From assembly GCA_963850345.1 (NCBI GenBank), contig CAWKKW010000002.1:124001-188000 (forward strand): DNA of 64,000 nucleotides. The letters are read 5' to 3'. The notes under the pieces were generated by a model. It was not told the DNA's origin and made no database searches. It was given only the letters and a program-made list of their open reading frames with translations. This DNA is from CAWKKW01 sp963850345. GTDB taxonomy: Bacteria > Acidobacteriota > Terriglobia > Terriglobales > Acidobacteriaceae. Below are positions 9,370-17,615 of the stretch, in pieces (positions within the stretch are counted from its first letter, which is position 1; every line of letters begins with the position of its first letter). Made by a program: the position numbers and the translations under genes.

Positions 9370-11103
9370 TCCGGTTCCTCCACCGTGAGCACTCGATCGT
9401 CCGCAAGATCTGTGAGCACTTGCTGCTTGCCGCTCGGCCAGTGCACTGTAAGTTTGTCGACGGTATCGGCCGATCCGAGTCCGAAATGCAGCCGGCCATC
9501 ATCCTGGGAGAGATAGCCCGAGGCAGCGACGCGTTCGGCAGTCTGCGTTCTCCCCGCCGCCGTCAGTTCGAAGTGCGCTCCGATACCGTCGCGGTTACTC
9601 TTTGTGCCCCGCAGTTTTAAAGAGATCCAGTGCTGCTTGTTCACAGTGACGTTATGCAGCAGCGTGCCGGGCGTATCTAGATTCACGACATAGGCGTCCA
9701 CCTTACCGTCATTGTCGTAGTCGGCGAAGCAGCCGCCGCGGGCTACCGTCTTCACATCGAGAACGGAACCGCCACGTTCTCGACACGTCTTCGAACTTGC
9801 CTTGGCCCAGGTTGCGAAAGAGCGAGTGCTCCTGCGGAACCATGTGAATCAGTCCGCCATGGAAGGCGAGAATGTCGAGCCAGCCATCGTTATCGAAGTC
9901 GTAGGCGCCGGTCGCCCAGCTGGTGTACTGCGCCTCGGCCTGCGAGAGCCCCGCCGTGGTGCTGATGTCATCGAATCGCATCTGGCCGGTGTTGTGCATC
10001 AGCCGGTTATATTTTGAGTCGGTCACCCACAGGTCCATCTTCCCGTTGCCTTCAAGGTCTGCGAAGACCGGACCCATGGACGAAGTCGCCTCACCGTTTT
10101 GCCCGTAGGCTACCTCCGCATCCACCGCCATTTCGGTGAAGGTGCCGTTGTGGTTGTTGTGAAAGAGGAAGTTCTCTGTCTTATCGTTCGACACGTAGAT
10201 GTCAGGCCAACCATCGCTGTCGAAATCCGCGGAGGTCACACCCATCGTCCGGCCGATGAACGCGCTGACTCCGGATGTATCGCTTACATCGCTGAAGGTG
10301 CCGTCACAGTTGTTGTGATAGAGAACGTTGGTGTCGCCTTCATAGTCCAGCGGCCCGGGGTAGTTATCCGCGGCATAGTAGTTGCGGTAAGTGGGATCGA
10401 ACTTCACGTACCGGCCGATGAAGAGGTCGAGGCAGCCGTCCTTGTCGTAGTCCAGCCAGGTGGAGCTGATGGACCAGCGGTCTACCTTGATGCCGGCGCG
10501 CGCTGTTACGTCAGTGAAGGTGCCATCGCCGTTGTTGTGGTATAGCACCAGGCGGCCATACCCGGTCACCAGCAGATCGGTAAATCCGTCGTTGTCGAAG
10601 TCTGCCGCAGAGACTGCGATCGAATACATGTCCGGTGCGACTCCCGCCTTTTTCGTTACATCGGTAAAGGTGCCGTCGCCGTTGTTCCGATAGAGGTGGT
10701 TGTGAGGCGCATCCTGTGGCTTGTTCTTGAGCGGATAGGGATGCATGCTGTCATCGAGGGGCTTGCCGCTGGCGATGTAGAGGTCAGGACGACCGTCGTT
10801 GTTGTAGTCAAACCAGACGCATCCGCCGCCAGTTGCTTCAAGCAGCGAACCCAACTGGCGCGAGCCGATGCTGTGCCGAAAGTCGATGCCGGAGGATGCC
10901 GTCGCGTCTTCGAACCGGATCGGCGAAGCAGGCGCGCTTGCGGCTGCGGTCTTCGATTTGGCCGAGGGTGCGACCGCGGCTTTGGGAGTTGCGGCCTGTT
11001 GCAAAGCGAGCAGGTGTGCCGGTCGCGGAGCCTCGGGCAGCGGAACGGCCTGGGAATGCAAGGAAATCGGAAGCAGTATCAAGCCGAGCAGGGCGGTGAA
11101 CAT
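9366..11103 (-). pseudogene. CRTAC1 family protein (FG-GAP/VCBS repeats plus ASPIC/UnbV), with one apparent frameshift
   Basis: The start at 11103 follows the HzsA-like gene's stop by one base; GGAG lies nearby. It gives a signal peptide (MFTALLGLILLPISLHSQA), an Ala/Pro linker, then integrin-like FG-GAP/VCBS repeats with calcium-binding patterns such as DYNNDGRPDLYIASG, DFDNDGFTDLLVTG and repeated NNGDGTFTDVT. The frame breaks at about 9778 after GKFEDVSR. One base further, the frame resumes with VKTVARGGCFADYDNDGKVD and the ASPIC/UnbV domain (WISLKLRGTKSNRDGIGA, LTVHWPSGKQQ) to 9366. Rejoined, the product is about 578 residues. CRTAC1 proteins are secreted and often accompany cytochromes in Acidobacteriota and Planctomycetota. 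Their biochemical role is not established. Confidence 0.82.
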
Positions 11104-11104
11104 T

Positions 11105-12490
11105 TCAGTGTTCTCCTGGGGTAGCGGCATCCCGGACGGAGCCCGCAAGGTTGGTAGGTTCTGTCGAGCGCAGCAGCACCGCTGGAACGGCATTTTCCGG
11201 TGCGCGCTCCGGCCCCGCATGGCAGCCCACGCAGATCCGCTGCTCACCTCCACGCGCCCACATCCAGCCTTGCTGTCTGCGGAGGACCTTCCCATTCGCA
11301 TCCAGCAGTTCGAAGCGAAGCGGCCGGTCTCCGGGCACCTGCAGGAAGAACGATCCATCCTTCTCCACGTCGGAGAGTCCGAGAATTGTGGGGGCGCCGT
11401 TTGGATCAAGGGAGGTTACTCGAACCTTCACAATCGCGCGTGCGTCGATCGAACCATCCCGGCTGATCGCCGCATTCAGAGCCAGCAGGTTTGAGGTCTT
11501 CCAATCGTGCAGGGCGGAGGGATGCCGGTTTGGCACGGCACGAGCCTTGAACGCGACCGGCTCGACCAATTGGCTGCCCGTCTGCGCGAGGGCGGTCTTC
11601 AAGGCTGTTCCGCCGATCGTCCATTGTTTGAGCGAGTAGTCGGTATGTTCCCGCGAGGAGAGCAGAAGCTTTCCAACTTCCAGTTCTGCAATCCCGCCAG
11701 CGAAGTCGCCTAACGGCACGGTCACCGGCACCTCCTCGGCACGCGCGGACGTGAACCGCGCCAGTCCCGCTCGGCTTGTAGCGCCGGCCATCCGTGAGAA
11801 GAGAATGTCACCGTCGCTGAGCTGTGTTCCGGAGAAGCGCGATTTGCCGTGATCGCAGCGATACGCTTCGACGCCGCTTCCATCGGAGTACACGGTGTAC
11901 AACTCGGCCTTCTCAGTGTTTCCGAGTGGAAATCCGGCCGAGAACAGAATGCGTCCGTCGCGCAACACATCATTGGGAAGAAAATTGCCAGGCGCATACG
12001 AAAGGGTGGAAACATGGGTGCCGTCGAGGTTCGAAGTTTGTAACCGCAGCTGACCATTTACCTTTTCGGCGAAGACCATGCGGCCTTCAGGGAGATAAAG
12101 GGGTCGAACACAGTCTCCGGCACATGTGACCACCCGACGCGGCGAAGACCCGGTCAACTTCCATTCGTAAATCTGCCAGGGATCGTCTGCGGTTTGTTTG
12201 CCGGCGAAGAGCACAGCCTTGGCATCGAAGGAAACATCCCCGTCCGCAGTCGCCGCAAAGCCAGGCACCAGCGGATGCCGCCCGTTCCGGTCCTGGACCA
12301 TCAGCGTTGCGCCGTCAGGAAACCGCTCGGCCCCTTTGAGCCACGCCAGGGCATTGAAGGTCTTCGCCTGGGTGTACAGAAAATTCGTAGACTGCTCCGA
12401 AGCTGCCGCATTGTTCATTGGCGCGATCAGGACGCGACTCATCAGCACCAAACCAAGCAAGCAGGCCGTGAGCAGGGGCAGATACCGCAT
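11105..12490 (-). CDS. HzsA-like c-type cytochrome with propeller-like N-terminus
   Basis: The 461-residue protein has an N-terminal signal/anchor (MRYLPLLTACLLGLVLMSRV). The middle holds TolB-like strands (LPNDVLRDGRILFSAGFP, LSDGDILFSRMAGATSRAG). The C-terminus carries one CxxCH heme site in QRICVGCHAGPERAPENAVP. That last segment is characteristic of HzsA-related proteins, named after the hydrazine synthase alpha subunit. There is no anammox context, so hydrazine synthesis is not implied. The FFLQVPGDRPLRFELLD stretch before the heme is also typical of the family. The ATG directly abuts the TGA of the DAHP synthase gene, which makes cotranscription nearly certain. Confidence 0.85.
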   Translation of the reverse strand: MRYLPLLTACLLGLVLMSRVLIAPMNNAAASEQSTNFLYTQAKTFNALAWLKGAERFPDGATLMVQDRNGRHPLVPGFAATADGDVSFDAKAVLFAGKQTADDPWQIYEWKLTGSSPRRVVTCAGDCVRPLYLPEGRMVFAEKVNGQLRLQTSNLDGTHVSTLSYAPGNFLPNDVLRDGRILFSAGFPLGNTEKAELYTVYSDGSGVEAYRCDHGKSRFSGTQLSDGDILFSRMAGATSRAGLARFTSARAEEVPVTVPLGDFAGGIAELEVGKLLLSSREHTDYSLKQWTIGGTALKTALAQTGSQLVEPVAFKARAVPNRHPSALHDWKTSNLLALNAAISRDGSIDARAIVKVRVTSLDPNGAPTILGLSDVEKDGSFFLQVPGDRPLRFELLDANGKVLRRQQGWMWARGGEQRICVGCHAGPERAPENAVPAVLLRSTEPTNLAGSVRDAATPGEH

Positions 12491-13366
12491 TCAGGACCAC
12501 CCCGCCAGGCTTCCGGCTTCGCTCGCCATGCAGTCTTCGCGCCACGCGATCAGCGGGGTCAACTCGGCCATCATCGAGCGAAAGAGCGGGAAGGTGAGCG
12601 ACTGTTCGCCATCGCTGAAGGCGTGATCCGGGTCAGGGTGTACTTCGACGATCATGCCATCCGCGCCCACCGCAATCCCTGCACGGGCGAGCGCGGGGAG
12701 CAGTTCGCGAACGCCTCCCGCATGGCTTGGATCAACGATCACCGGCAGGTGAGAGAAGGAGCGAAGCACCGGCACGGCGGAGATGTCGAGTGTGTTGCGG
12801 GTCGCGGTTTCAAAGGTCCGAATGCCGCGTTCGCAGAGAATCACATCCGGATTTCCGCAGGCCAGAATGATCTCTGCCGAGGCCAGCAGGTCTTCCACGC
12901 GGGCCGTCAATCCGCGCTTCAGCAGAACAGGCTTGCCGCAACGCCCCACCGCCTCGAGCAGGGAGGAGTTCTCCATGTTGCGCGAGCCGATCTGCAGAAT
13001 GTCCGCATATTCGGCAATCAGATCTACGTCGGTCTCGGACATCGCCTCGGTCACCACCGCTAGCCCAGTGAGCCGTCTCGCCTTCGCCAGGATCTTCAGT
13101 CCCTCCAGCCCCAGTCCTTGAAAGGAATAAGGCGAGGAACGCGGCTTGAAGGCACCTCCGCGCAGGATCGTCGCTCCAGCCTCGCGGACTGCAACAGCGG
13201 TCTCCAGCGTCTGGCGTTCACTCTCGACGGAGCAGGGACCGGCCATCACCACGAATTCCGGGCCGCCGATCTCAGCGTCCAACACGCGAATCGTGGTCCT
13301 GCTTTGCAGTGCAGTGCGCTTGACCAGCTTGAATTGGCCAAATTGGCGGTCCCAGTGACTGTTCAA
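12491..13366 (-). CDS. 3-deoxy-7-phosphoheptulonate (DAHP) synthase
   Basis: This enzyme joins phosphoenolpyruvate and erythrose 4-phosphate in the first shikimate-pathway step. The AroF/KDO8P-synthase-like barrel is clear: VVMAGPCSVESERQT, ILRGGAFKPRSSPYSFQGLG, IGSRNMENSSLL, GKPVLLKRGL, LPVIVDPSHAGG and GADGMIVEVHPDPDHAFSDG. The frame extends upstream to 13675, but family alignment and a ribosome site (AGGAG at 13382-13378) support a TTG start at 13366, giving 291 residues. There is no N-terminal ferredoxin-like, ACT or chorismate-mutase domain, so it may escape the usual allosteric control. It heads the cytochrome/propeller operon rather than sitting with aro genes, which suggests a dedicated aromatic supply. 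Confidence 0.93.
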   Translation of the reverse strand: MNSHWDRQFGQFKLVKRTALQSRTTIRVLDAEIGGPEFVVMAGPCSVESERQTLETAVAVREAGATILRGGAFKPRSSPYSFQGLGLEGLKILAKARRLTGLAVVTEAMSETDVDLIAEYADILQIGSRNMENSSLLEAVGRCGKPVLLKRGLTARVEDLLASAEIILACGNPDVILCERGIRTFETATRNTLDISAVPVLRSFSHLPVIVDPSHAGGVRELLPALARAGIAVGADGMIVEVHPDPDHAFSDGEQSLTFPLFRSMMAELTPLIAWREDCMASEAGSLAGWS

Positions 13367-13401
13367 AGTGCGCCACACTCCTGGTTTCTTAGGCAGGCTT
13401 A

Positions 13402-13444
13402 ACAATAGAGAGAGAGAAACCGAAAACTGGTGACCGAGATCACA
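13402..13444 (-). promoter_or_regulatory. candidate CRP/FNR-type promoter of the DAHP synthase-cytochrome operon
   Basis: GTGACCGAGATCAC at 13430-13443 is a GTGA-N6-TCAC palindrome like CRP/FNR-family sites. On the minus strand a -10-like TATTGT lies at 13407-13402. A start point seven bases downstream (about 13395) puts the palindrome centre at -41.5, the standard class II activator position. A similar palindrome precedes hemX. Confidence 0.45.
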
Positions 13445-13696
13445 TTGTTTTGTGAGCGGCCACACGATCCAAAGTTGTAGGTTCGGCGCAGGGCTCGCGG
13501 GCGACACGAGCGCTGAGGGGAAGCAGACTGTCCGTGTTTTCCACGGCTTTGCCCGTGCGAGCGCTCTTGTTGGGCGCGCCTCAGAATCGTAGGATCGAAG
13601 TGTGATTTGCGGGGCTTGTAGGGTGTGCCGTTGGCCGGGATGCGCGAACCCGCGGACGACTCTATGAGCTGACACAAAGTGGAAAGGATGAGAGGA

Positions 13697-14290
13697 ATGG
13701 CGCGGGAGAAGTCGTTTGTCCCATCGCGACGGTTTACCTTGGCCCTGGACCTGGCCACCGCGCTACATGGAGACCAAAAGCGCAAGACTGGCGACCCCTA
13801 CATTGCTCACCTGCTGGAGGTCTGTGCCTGCGTGCTGCAGGGCGGAGGCGATGAGGATCAGGCGATTGCCGCGCTGCTCCATGACGGGCCTGAAAAAGCC
13901 GGCGGCCGCTCCACGTTGCGGACCATACTGCACATCTTCGGCGAACCCGTTGCCCACATGGTAATGGACTGCAGTGACTCCTATGAAGGAGAAGTGAAAG
14001 GCAGTTGGAAGGAGCGAAAACAGGCGCAGATCGAGCGCTTTCGTACCAGCGCCCTTCCTGAGTCCTGCCTGGTCTATGCAGCCGACAAGTTGTCGATTAC
14101 TCGTGAGATCTCCCGCCGCCTTCGCAGCGAAGGCCCGGTTGCCTGGACGCGCTACCGGGGCGGCCGGGAGGGCTATTTGAAATACCTGCGGTCGATGTAC
14201 GACGCCTTTCTCAAGCGAGCCGGCACCAACCTGGTCATGCAGGAACTGGACCGTACTCTGACTGAGTTCGAACGCAGCCCTGGTGCTTGA
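13697..14290 (+). CDS. HD-domain protein related to the SpoT/RelA hydrolase fold
   Basis: The protein is mostly one HD domain of the (p)ppGpp-hydrolase-like type: LALDLATALHGDQKRKTGDPY, then HLLEVCACVLQGG, ALLHDGPEKAGG with the metal-binding HD pair, and a later YAADKLSITREI helix. Stand-alone hydrolases of this fold include small alarmone hydrolases and Mesh1. No synthetase, TGS or ACT domain is present. The canonical HDxxED motif reads HDGPEK, so activity on ppGpp is likely but unproven. In-frame GTG at 13679 and ATG at 13688 exist; the ATG at 13697 is preferred because AAAGGA stands seven bases before it. Gene is monocistronic and convergent with the deformylase gene. Confidence 0.82.
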   Translation: MAREKSFVPSRRFTLALDLATALHGDQKRKTGDPYIAHLLEVCACVLQGGGDEDQAIAALLHDGPEKAGGRSTLRTILHIFGEPVAHMVMDCSDSYEGEVKGSWKERKQAQIERFRTSALPESCLVYAADKLSITREISRRLRSEGPVAWTRYRGGREGYLKYLRSMYDAFLKRAGTNLVMQELDRTLTEFERSPGA

Positions 14291-14306
14291 AGCGCTTCGA
14301 GCAGAG

Positions 14307-14897
14307 TTAGGCGATTCTCAACCGCCGCTTTACTTCCGCAATCGAAAGGTCCCTCCACGAACTGGTGTAGTGGTCGGTCGTGCAAAGGCTGCGACTGTGC
14401 ATTCGATCCACATACAGCGTTCCTGCAAGGTGATCTGACTCATGCTGCAGGATGCGAGCATACCAGCCATTTGCGCGAAGCACCTGCGGCTCTCCTCGAT
14501 GATCCAGGCACTCCACGCGTACCTGTCGCGCACGGGGCACCAGGGCAACGAGCCCCGCGAGACTAAGGCAGCCCTCAAAGAATTCGACATTGGCATTGGA
14601 CTCCAGCGTCACCACCGGGTTGATGATCACCTGAAACGGCACCGGCAACCGTTCTCGTTCGGCTACCTGGGCCCGGGTCAATGCCGCGGAATATTCTGCC
14701 TTGTCTTCAATCACAGCCAGTGAAAGCGGCAATCCGATCTGGGGGGCAGCTAATCCAACTCCGGGAGCCGCGTGCATGGTTTCGCGCATTCGCTCAATCA
14801 GCTTCTGAATCTCGGTGGAGAGAATCTCCGGGCGAGTCAGAGTGCGCGTCACTTGTCGGAGAACAGGATCGCCTATGGTCGTAATGGGTTGGGTCAT
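14307..14897 (-). CDS. def: peptide deformylase
   Basis: Peptide deformylase removes the formyl group from nascent N-terminal methionine in the cytoplasm. All three family motifs are present: GVGLAAPQIG (motif I), EGCLSL with the metal-ligand cysteine (motif II), and QHESDHLAGTLYVDRM with the HExDH metal site (motif III). The N-terminus ITTIGDPVLRQ is typical. The start at 14897 gives the usual family beginning; an upstream ATG at 14930 would add 11 residues. Neither has a clear ribosome site. No fmt gene is adjacent, so it may be a second deformylase copy. The C-terminus carries about 25 residues beyond the catalytic core. Divergent from tetR. Confidence 0.93.
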   Translation of the reverse strand: MTQPITTIGDPVLRQVTRTLTRPEILSTEIQKLIERMRETMHAAPGVGLAAPQIGLPLSLAVIEDKAEYSAALTRAQVAERERLPVPFQVIINPVVTLESNANVEFFEGCLSLAGLVALVPRARQVRVECLDHRGEPQVLRANGWYARILQHESDHLAGTLYVDRMHSRSLCTTDHYTSSWRDLSIAEVKRRLRIA

Positions 14898-14929
14898 ACG
14901 GTGTGTCACCAGAGTACTGAAGTCCGACA

Positions 14930-14962
14930 TTGACGGGCGACCATGGTTGGACTAGAGTCTAA
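14930..14962 (+). promoter_or_regulatory. tetR promoter with overlapping operator; apparently leaderless
   Basis: TTGACG (14930-14935), a 17-base spacer, then TAGAGT (14953-14958). The predicted start point is about one base before the tetR ATG at 14966, so the mRNA would have essentially no leader. The imperfect palindrome TTGGACTAGAGTCTAA (14947-14962) covers the -10 box, as expected for an autoregulating TetR. Confidence 0.6.
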
Positions 14963-14965
14963 CTT

Positions 14966-15565
14966 ATGAGCACGGGTCTACCTTCGTTGCGCGAAAAGCA
15001 AAAGCAGCAGACCCGTCTCGCGATCATCCGTAAGGCCTTCGAGCTATTTGGAAAGCAAGGGTATGCGGCGGTCTCGGTAGAACTCATCTGCGAAGCGGTG
15101 GGCATTTCCCGCGCGACTTTTTTCAACTACTTTCCGCAGAAAGATCTGATCCTTCGCGAGATCGCTCGTTCGCGGGTGGAGAAGCTGAAGTCAATTGTGG
15201 CGCGGTTCGCCGCCGGCGGGAACAAGGTCAGCTTCCCTGACATTGTTTCGTTGTTCCTGGAGATCGCCGAAGAAAACGCCCGCATCACGGCGGGATCGCG
15301 GCGCCTCATTCTCGAACTCTGGTTTCGCCAGATCGCGCATGGCCCCATGATGGAGAGCCGCGAAGAGGCTCTGACAGCGCTGGTGGGCGTCATCGAACGC
15401 ATTCCGCGACGCAAGCAGGCCACGCCGCGACTGATTGCGGAGACGCTCTTCGCTATCTACATGGCCACCATGCTCGAGTGGCTCATACGCGAGCAGGAGC
15501 CCGCGGTCTGGCTTTCGCAGACCATGCGCGAACGCCTCGAAGTGGCCGTGAAAGGAATGGCATGA
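14966..15565 (+). CDS. TetR-family transcriptional regulator
   Basis: The 199-residue protein has an N-terminal TetR helix-turn-helix at about 12-60 (AIIRKAFELFGKQGYAAVSV, ICEAVGISRATFFNYFPQKD), followed by a helical ligand-binding domain. It is the first gene of an operon with a membrane-fusion protein, an ABC ATPase and an ABC-2 permease. Its TGA overlaps the next ATG (ATGA). The palindrome over its promoter supports autorepression and control of the whole efflux operon, with the exported compound or a relative as probable inducer. The ligand cannot be deduced. Confidence 0.92.
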   Translation: MSTGLPSLREKQKQQTRLAIIRKAFELFGKQGYAAVSVELICEAVGISRATFFNYFPQKDLILREIARSRVEKLKSIVARFAAGGNKVSFPDIVSLFLEIAEENARITAGSRRLILELWFRQIAHGPMMESREEALTALVGVIERIPRRKQATPRLIAETLFAIYMATMLEWLIREQEPAVWLSQTMRERLEVAVKGMA

Positions 15566-16689
15566 AGCGGAAGTGGATCTTCGGCGTGCTCGCGCTGGCG
15601 CTGCTGGCGGTGGCTCTTCTGTTTCATCCCTGGACCAAGGGGCGGGGCGGCGCGATCTACTCAGGAACGGTGGAGACTCGCGAAATTCAGATCGGGTCAA
15701 AGATTGGCGGCCGGGTTCTGCAGGTCGCGGTGGAGGAAGGGCAGCGAGTGGCCGCGGGCACGCTCCTGGTGCGATTTGAATGTGAAGAACTGAAGGCGCA
15801 GCGCGCGCAGGCAGCGTCGAAGGTCGAACAGGCGCGTGCCGATCTGCGGCGTCTCGAACACGGGTATCGTCCGGAAGAGATCGCGCAGGCGGAAGCGACG
15901 GTACAGGAACAGCGCTCAATGTACGAAGCGGCAAAAAGTGGTGCGCGTCCGCAGGAGTTGCAGCAGGCGCAGGCAGAGTACGAGGCGGCGCAGGCCGACG
16001 CCGTCAACGCGGAGACGACCTTTCGCCGCTACGAACAACTAGTCCGTACCGACACCATCTCGCGCCAGCAGTTCGACGATGCCAAGTCCAAACGCGATGC
16101 CAGCCAGCAGAAGGCCGAGTCCGCGCACCAGCGCCTCGCGCTGTTGCAGGCCGGAACACGGGCCGAGGACGTGCAGGCCGCGCAGGGCCGCTTTCGGCAG
16201 GCCGAGGCTGCGGCTGCCCTTGCGCATCGAGGCTACCGTCGCGAAGACATCGACGCAGCCCGCAGCCGCCTCGCCGAGGCTAGCCAGCAGGTGGAGGAAC
16301 TCGATGTGCGTCTGAAGGAAGCCGAGCTCGTCGCGCCCGCCAATGGCGTGGTTGAGGTCGTGAGCGTGCGGCCCGGAGATCTGGTCGCACCCGGCCGTGT
16401 GGTGGTCTCCATGCTTGAAGACTCGCAGTTGTGGGTCAAGGTCTACGTGCCGGAGACCGAACTCGGCACAGTCAAGGTGGGCCAGTCCGCATCCGTCGAG
16501 GTGGACGCCTTTCCGTCGCGCCAGTTCGCCAGTCATGTAGAGCAGATCGCGGCGCAAGCGGAGTTTCTGCCCCGCAACGTGCAGGCCCGCGATGACCGCG
16601 AACACCAGGTCTTCGGAGTAAAGGTGCGGGTTGAGAATCCCGAGGGTGTGCTCAAGTCCGGCATGGCCGCAACCGTGAGGCTGCAGTGA
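15562..16689 (+). CDS. HlyD-family periplasmic adaptor (membrane-fusion protein)
   Basis: The ATG at 15562 overlaps the tetR stop and has AAAGGA nearby, giving 375 residues. One N-terminal membrane segment (WIFGVLALALLAVALLFHP) anchors the protein. Then come the lipoyl half-motif (ETREIQIGSKIGGRVLQVAV), a long alpha-hairpin rich in Gln, Ala and Glu (about 75-240, several EDIQAAxxR-like repeats), the second lipoyl half (VAPANGVVEVVSVRPGDLVA) and a beta-barrel domain. This resembles YhiI/YbhG adaptors, which link an inner-membrane ABC-2 exporter to an outer-membrane channel. No TolC-like gene is in the operon. Confidence 0.92.
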   Translation: MKRKWIFGVLALALLAVALLFHPWTKGRGGAIYSGTVETREIQIGSKIGGRVLQVAVEEGQRVAAGTLLVRFECEELKAQRAQAASKVEQARADLRRLEHGYRPEEIAQAEATVQEQRSMYEAAKSGARPQELQQAQAEYEAAQADAVNAETTFRRYEQLVRTDTISRQQFDDAKSKRDASQQKAESAHQRLALLQAGTRAEDVQAAQGRFRQAEAAAALAHRGYRREDIDAARSRLAEASQQVEELDVRLKEAELVAPANGVVEVVSVRPGDLVAPGRVVVSMLEDSQLWVKVYVPETELGTVKVGQSASVEVDAFPSRQFASHVEQIAAQAEFLPRNVQARDDREHQVFGVKVRVENPEGVLKSGMAATVRLQ

Positions 16690-17615
16690 CCGCGGTCATT
16701 ACGGCCGAGCACCTGACGATTCGCTTCGGCAGCTTTACTGCGGTTAACGATGTGAGTTTCAGCGTGAACCGCGGCGAGGTATTCGGCTTCCTTGGCCCGA
16801 ATGGTTCGGGCAAGACCACCATCATCAAAGCTCTGTGCGGACTGCTCACACCCAGTGAGGGAACCGGGACCATTCTCGGTATGGACATCCGCAAGCACGC
16901 AGCCGACATTAAGCGCCATGTCGGTTACATGTCGCAGAAATTCGGGCTGTACGAAGATCTGACGGTTGCGGAGAACCTCAGCTTTTACTCCGGCGTGTAC
17001 GGGATTACCGGCGATCGGGCGAAACAACGGCGGGAAGAGATCATGGCCCTGACCGGTATCGAGCCCTACCTAAACCGTCGTGCGAGCCTGCTGTCTGGCG
17101 GATGGCGACAACGGCTTGCGCTTGGTTGCGCGATCATCCATTCGCCGGAAGTCGTCTTCCTCGATGAACCGACCGCGGGTATCGATCCCGTGGCGCGGCG
17201 AGCGCTTTGGGACCTGCTCTTCCGTCTCTCCGCGGAGGGCGTCACCTTCTTCGTCACCACGCACTATATGGATGAAGCGGAACGTTGCGGGCGCGTCGGC
17301 TACATCTATCTCTCAAAACTGGTGGCCATGGGGTCCATCCCGGAGCTGCAACGTCTGCCGGAGGCCAATCCGCCCGGCACTACGCGGCTGCAGATCGAGA
17401 CCGACGATGCCTCTGCCATGCTGGGCCCCTTGCGCGAACTGCGTGGCGTTCGCGAGGCGACTATCTTCGGTCGTGCCATTCACGCCTTGGTGGAGACGAA
17501 TCAGATCGAAGCGCTGCAGTCTCGCTTTCCCCAGGCCAAGGTCCAGGCGATTGTGCCGTCACTTGAAGATGTCTTCGTGACCCTGACCTACCAGATCATG
17601 GAGTCGGCGAAATGA
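16686..17615 (+). CDS. ABC transporter ATP-binding protein
   Basis: A single ATPase domain of 309 residues with Walker A GPNGSGKTT (about 37-45), Q-loop YMSQKFGLY, signature LSGGWRQR, Walker B VVFLDEPTAGIDP and switch histidine TTHYMDEAE. The GTG start overlaps the hlyD stop (GTGA), and its own stop overlaps the permease ATG. With the permease it forms a drug- or metabolite-type ABC-2 exporter. The roughly 70 residues after the ATPase core, ending in LEDVFVTLT, are usual for this subgroup. Confidence 0.95.
   Translation: MTAVITAEHLTIRFGSFTAVNDVSFSVNRGEVFGFLGPNGSGKTTIIKALCGLLTPSEGTGTILGMDIRKHAADIKRHVGYMSQKFGLYEDLTVAENLSFYSGVYGITGDRAKQRREEIMALTGIEPYLNRRASLLSGGWRQRLALGCAIIHSPEVVFLDEPTAGIDPVARRALWDLLFRLSAEGVTFFVTTHYMDEAERCGRVGYIYLSKLVAMGSIPELQRLPEANPPGTTRLQIETDDASAMLGPLRELRGVREATIFGRAIHALVETNQIEALQSRFPQAKVQAIVPSLEDVFVTLTYQIMESAK

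Noticed and set aside
12491..13675. Long form of the DAHP synthase starting at 13675
   Set aside because: The extra 103 residues do not resemble the family, cross the candidate promoter and contain no ribosome site. The TTG at 13366 fits better.
14280..14299. GCTTGAAGCGCTTCGAGC palindrome between the HD-domain and def genes as a terminator
   Set aside because: The palindrome has no loop and no T tract, so it is not a convincing intrinsic terminator. It may be incidental.
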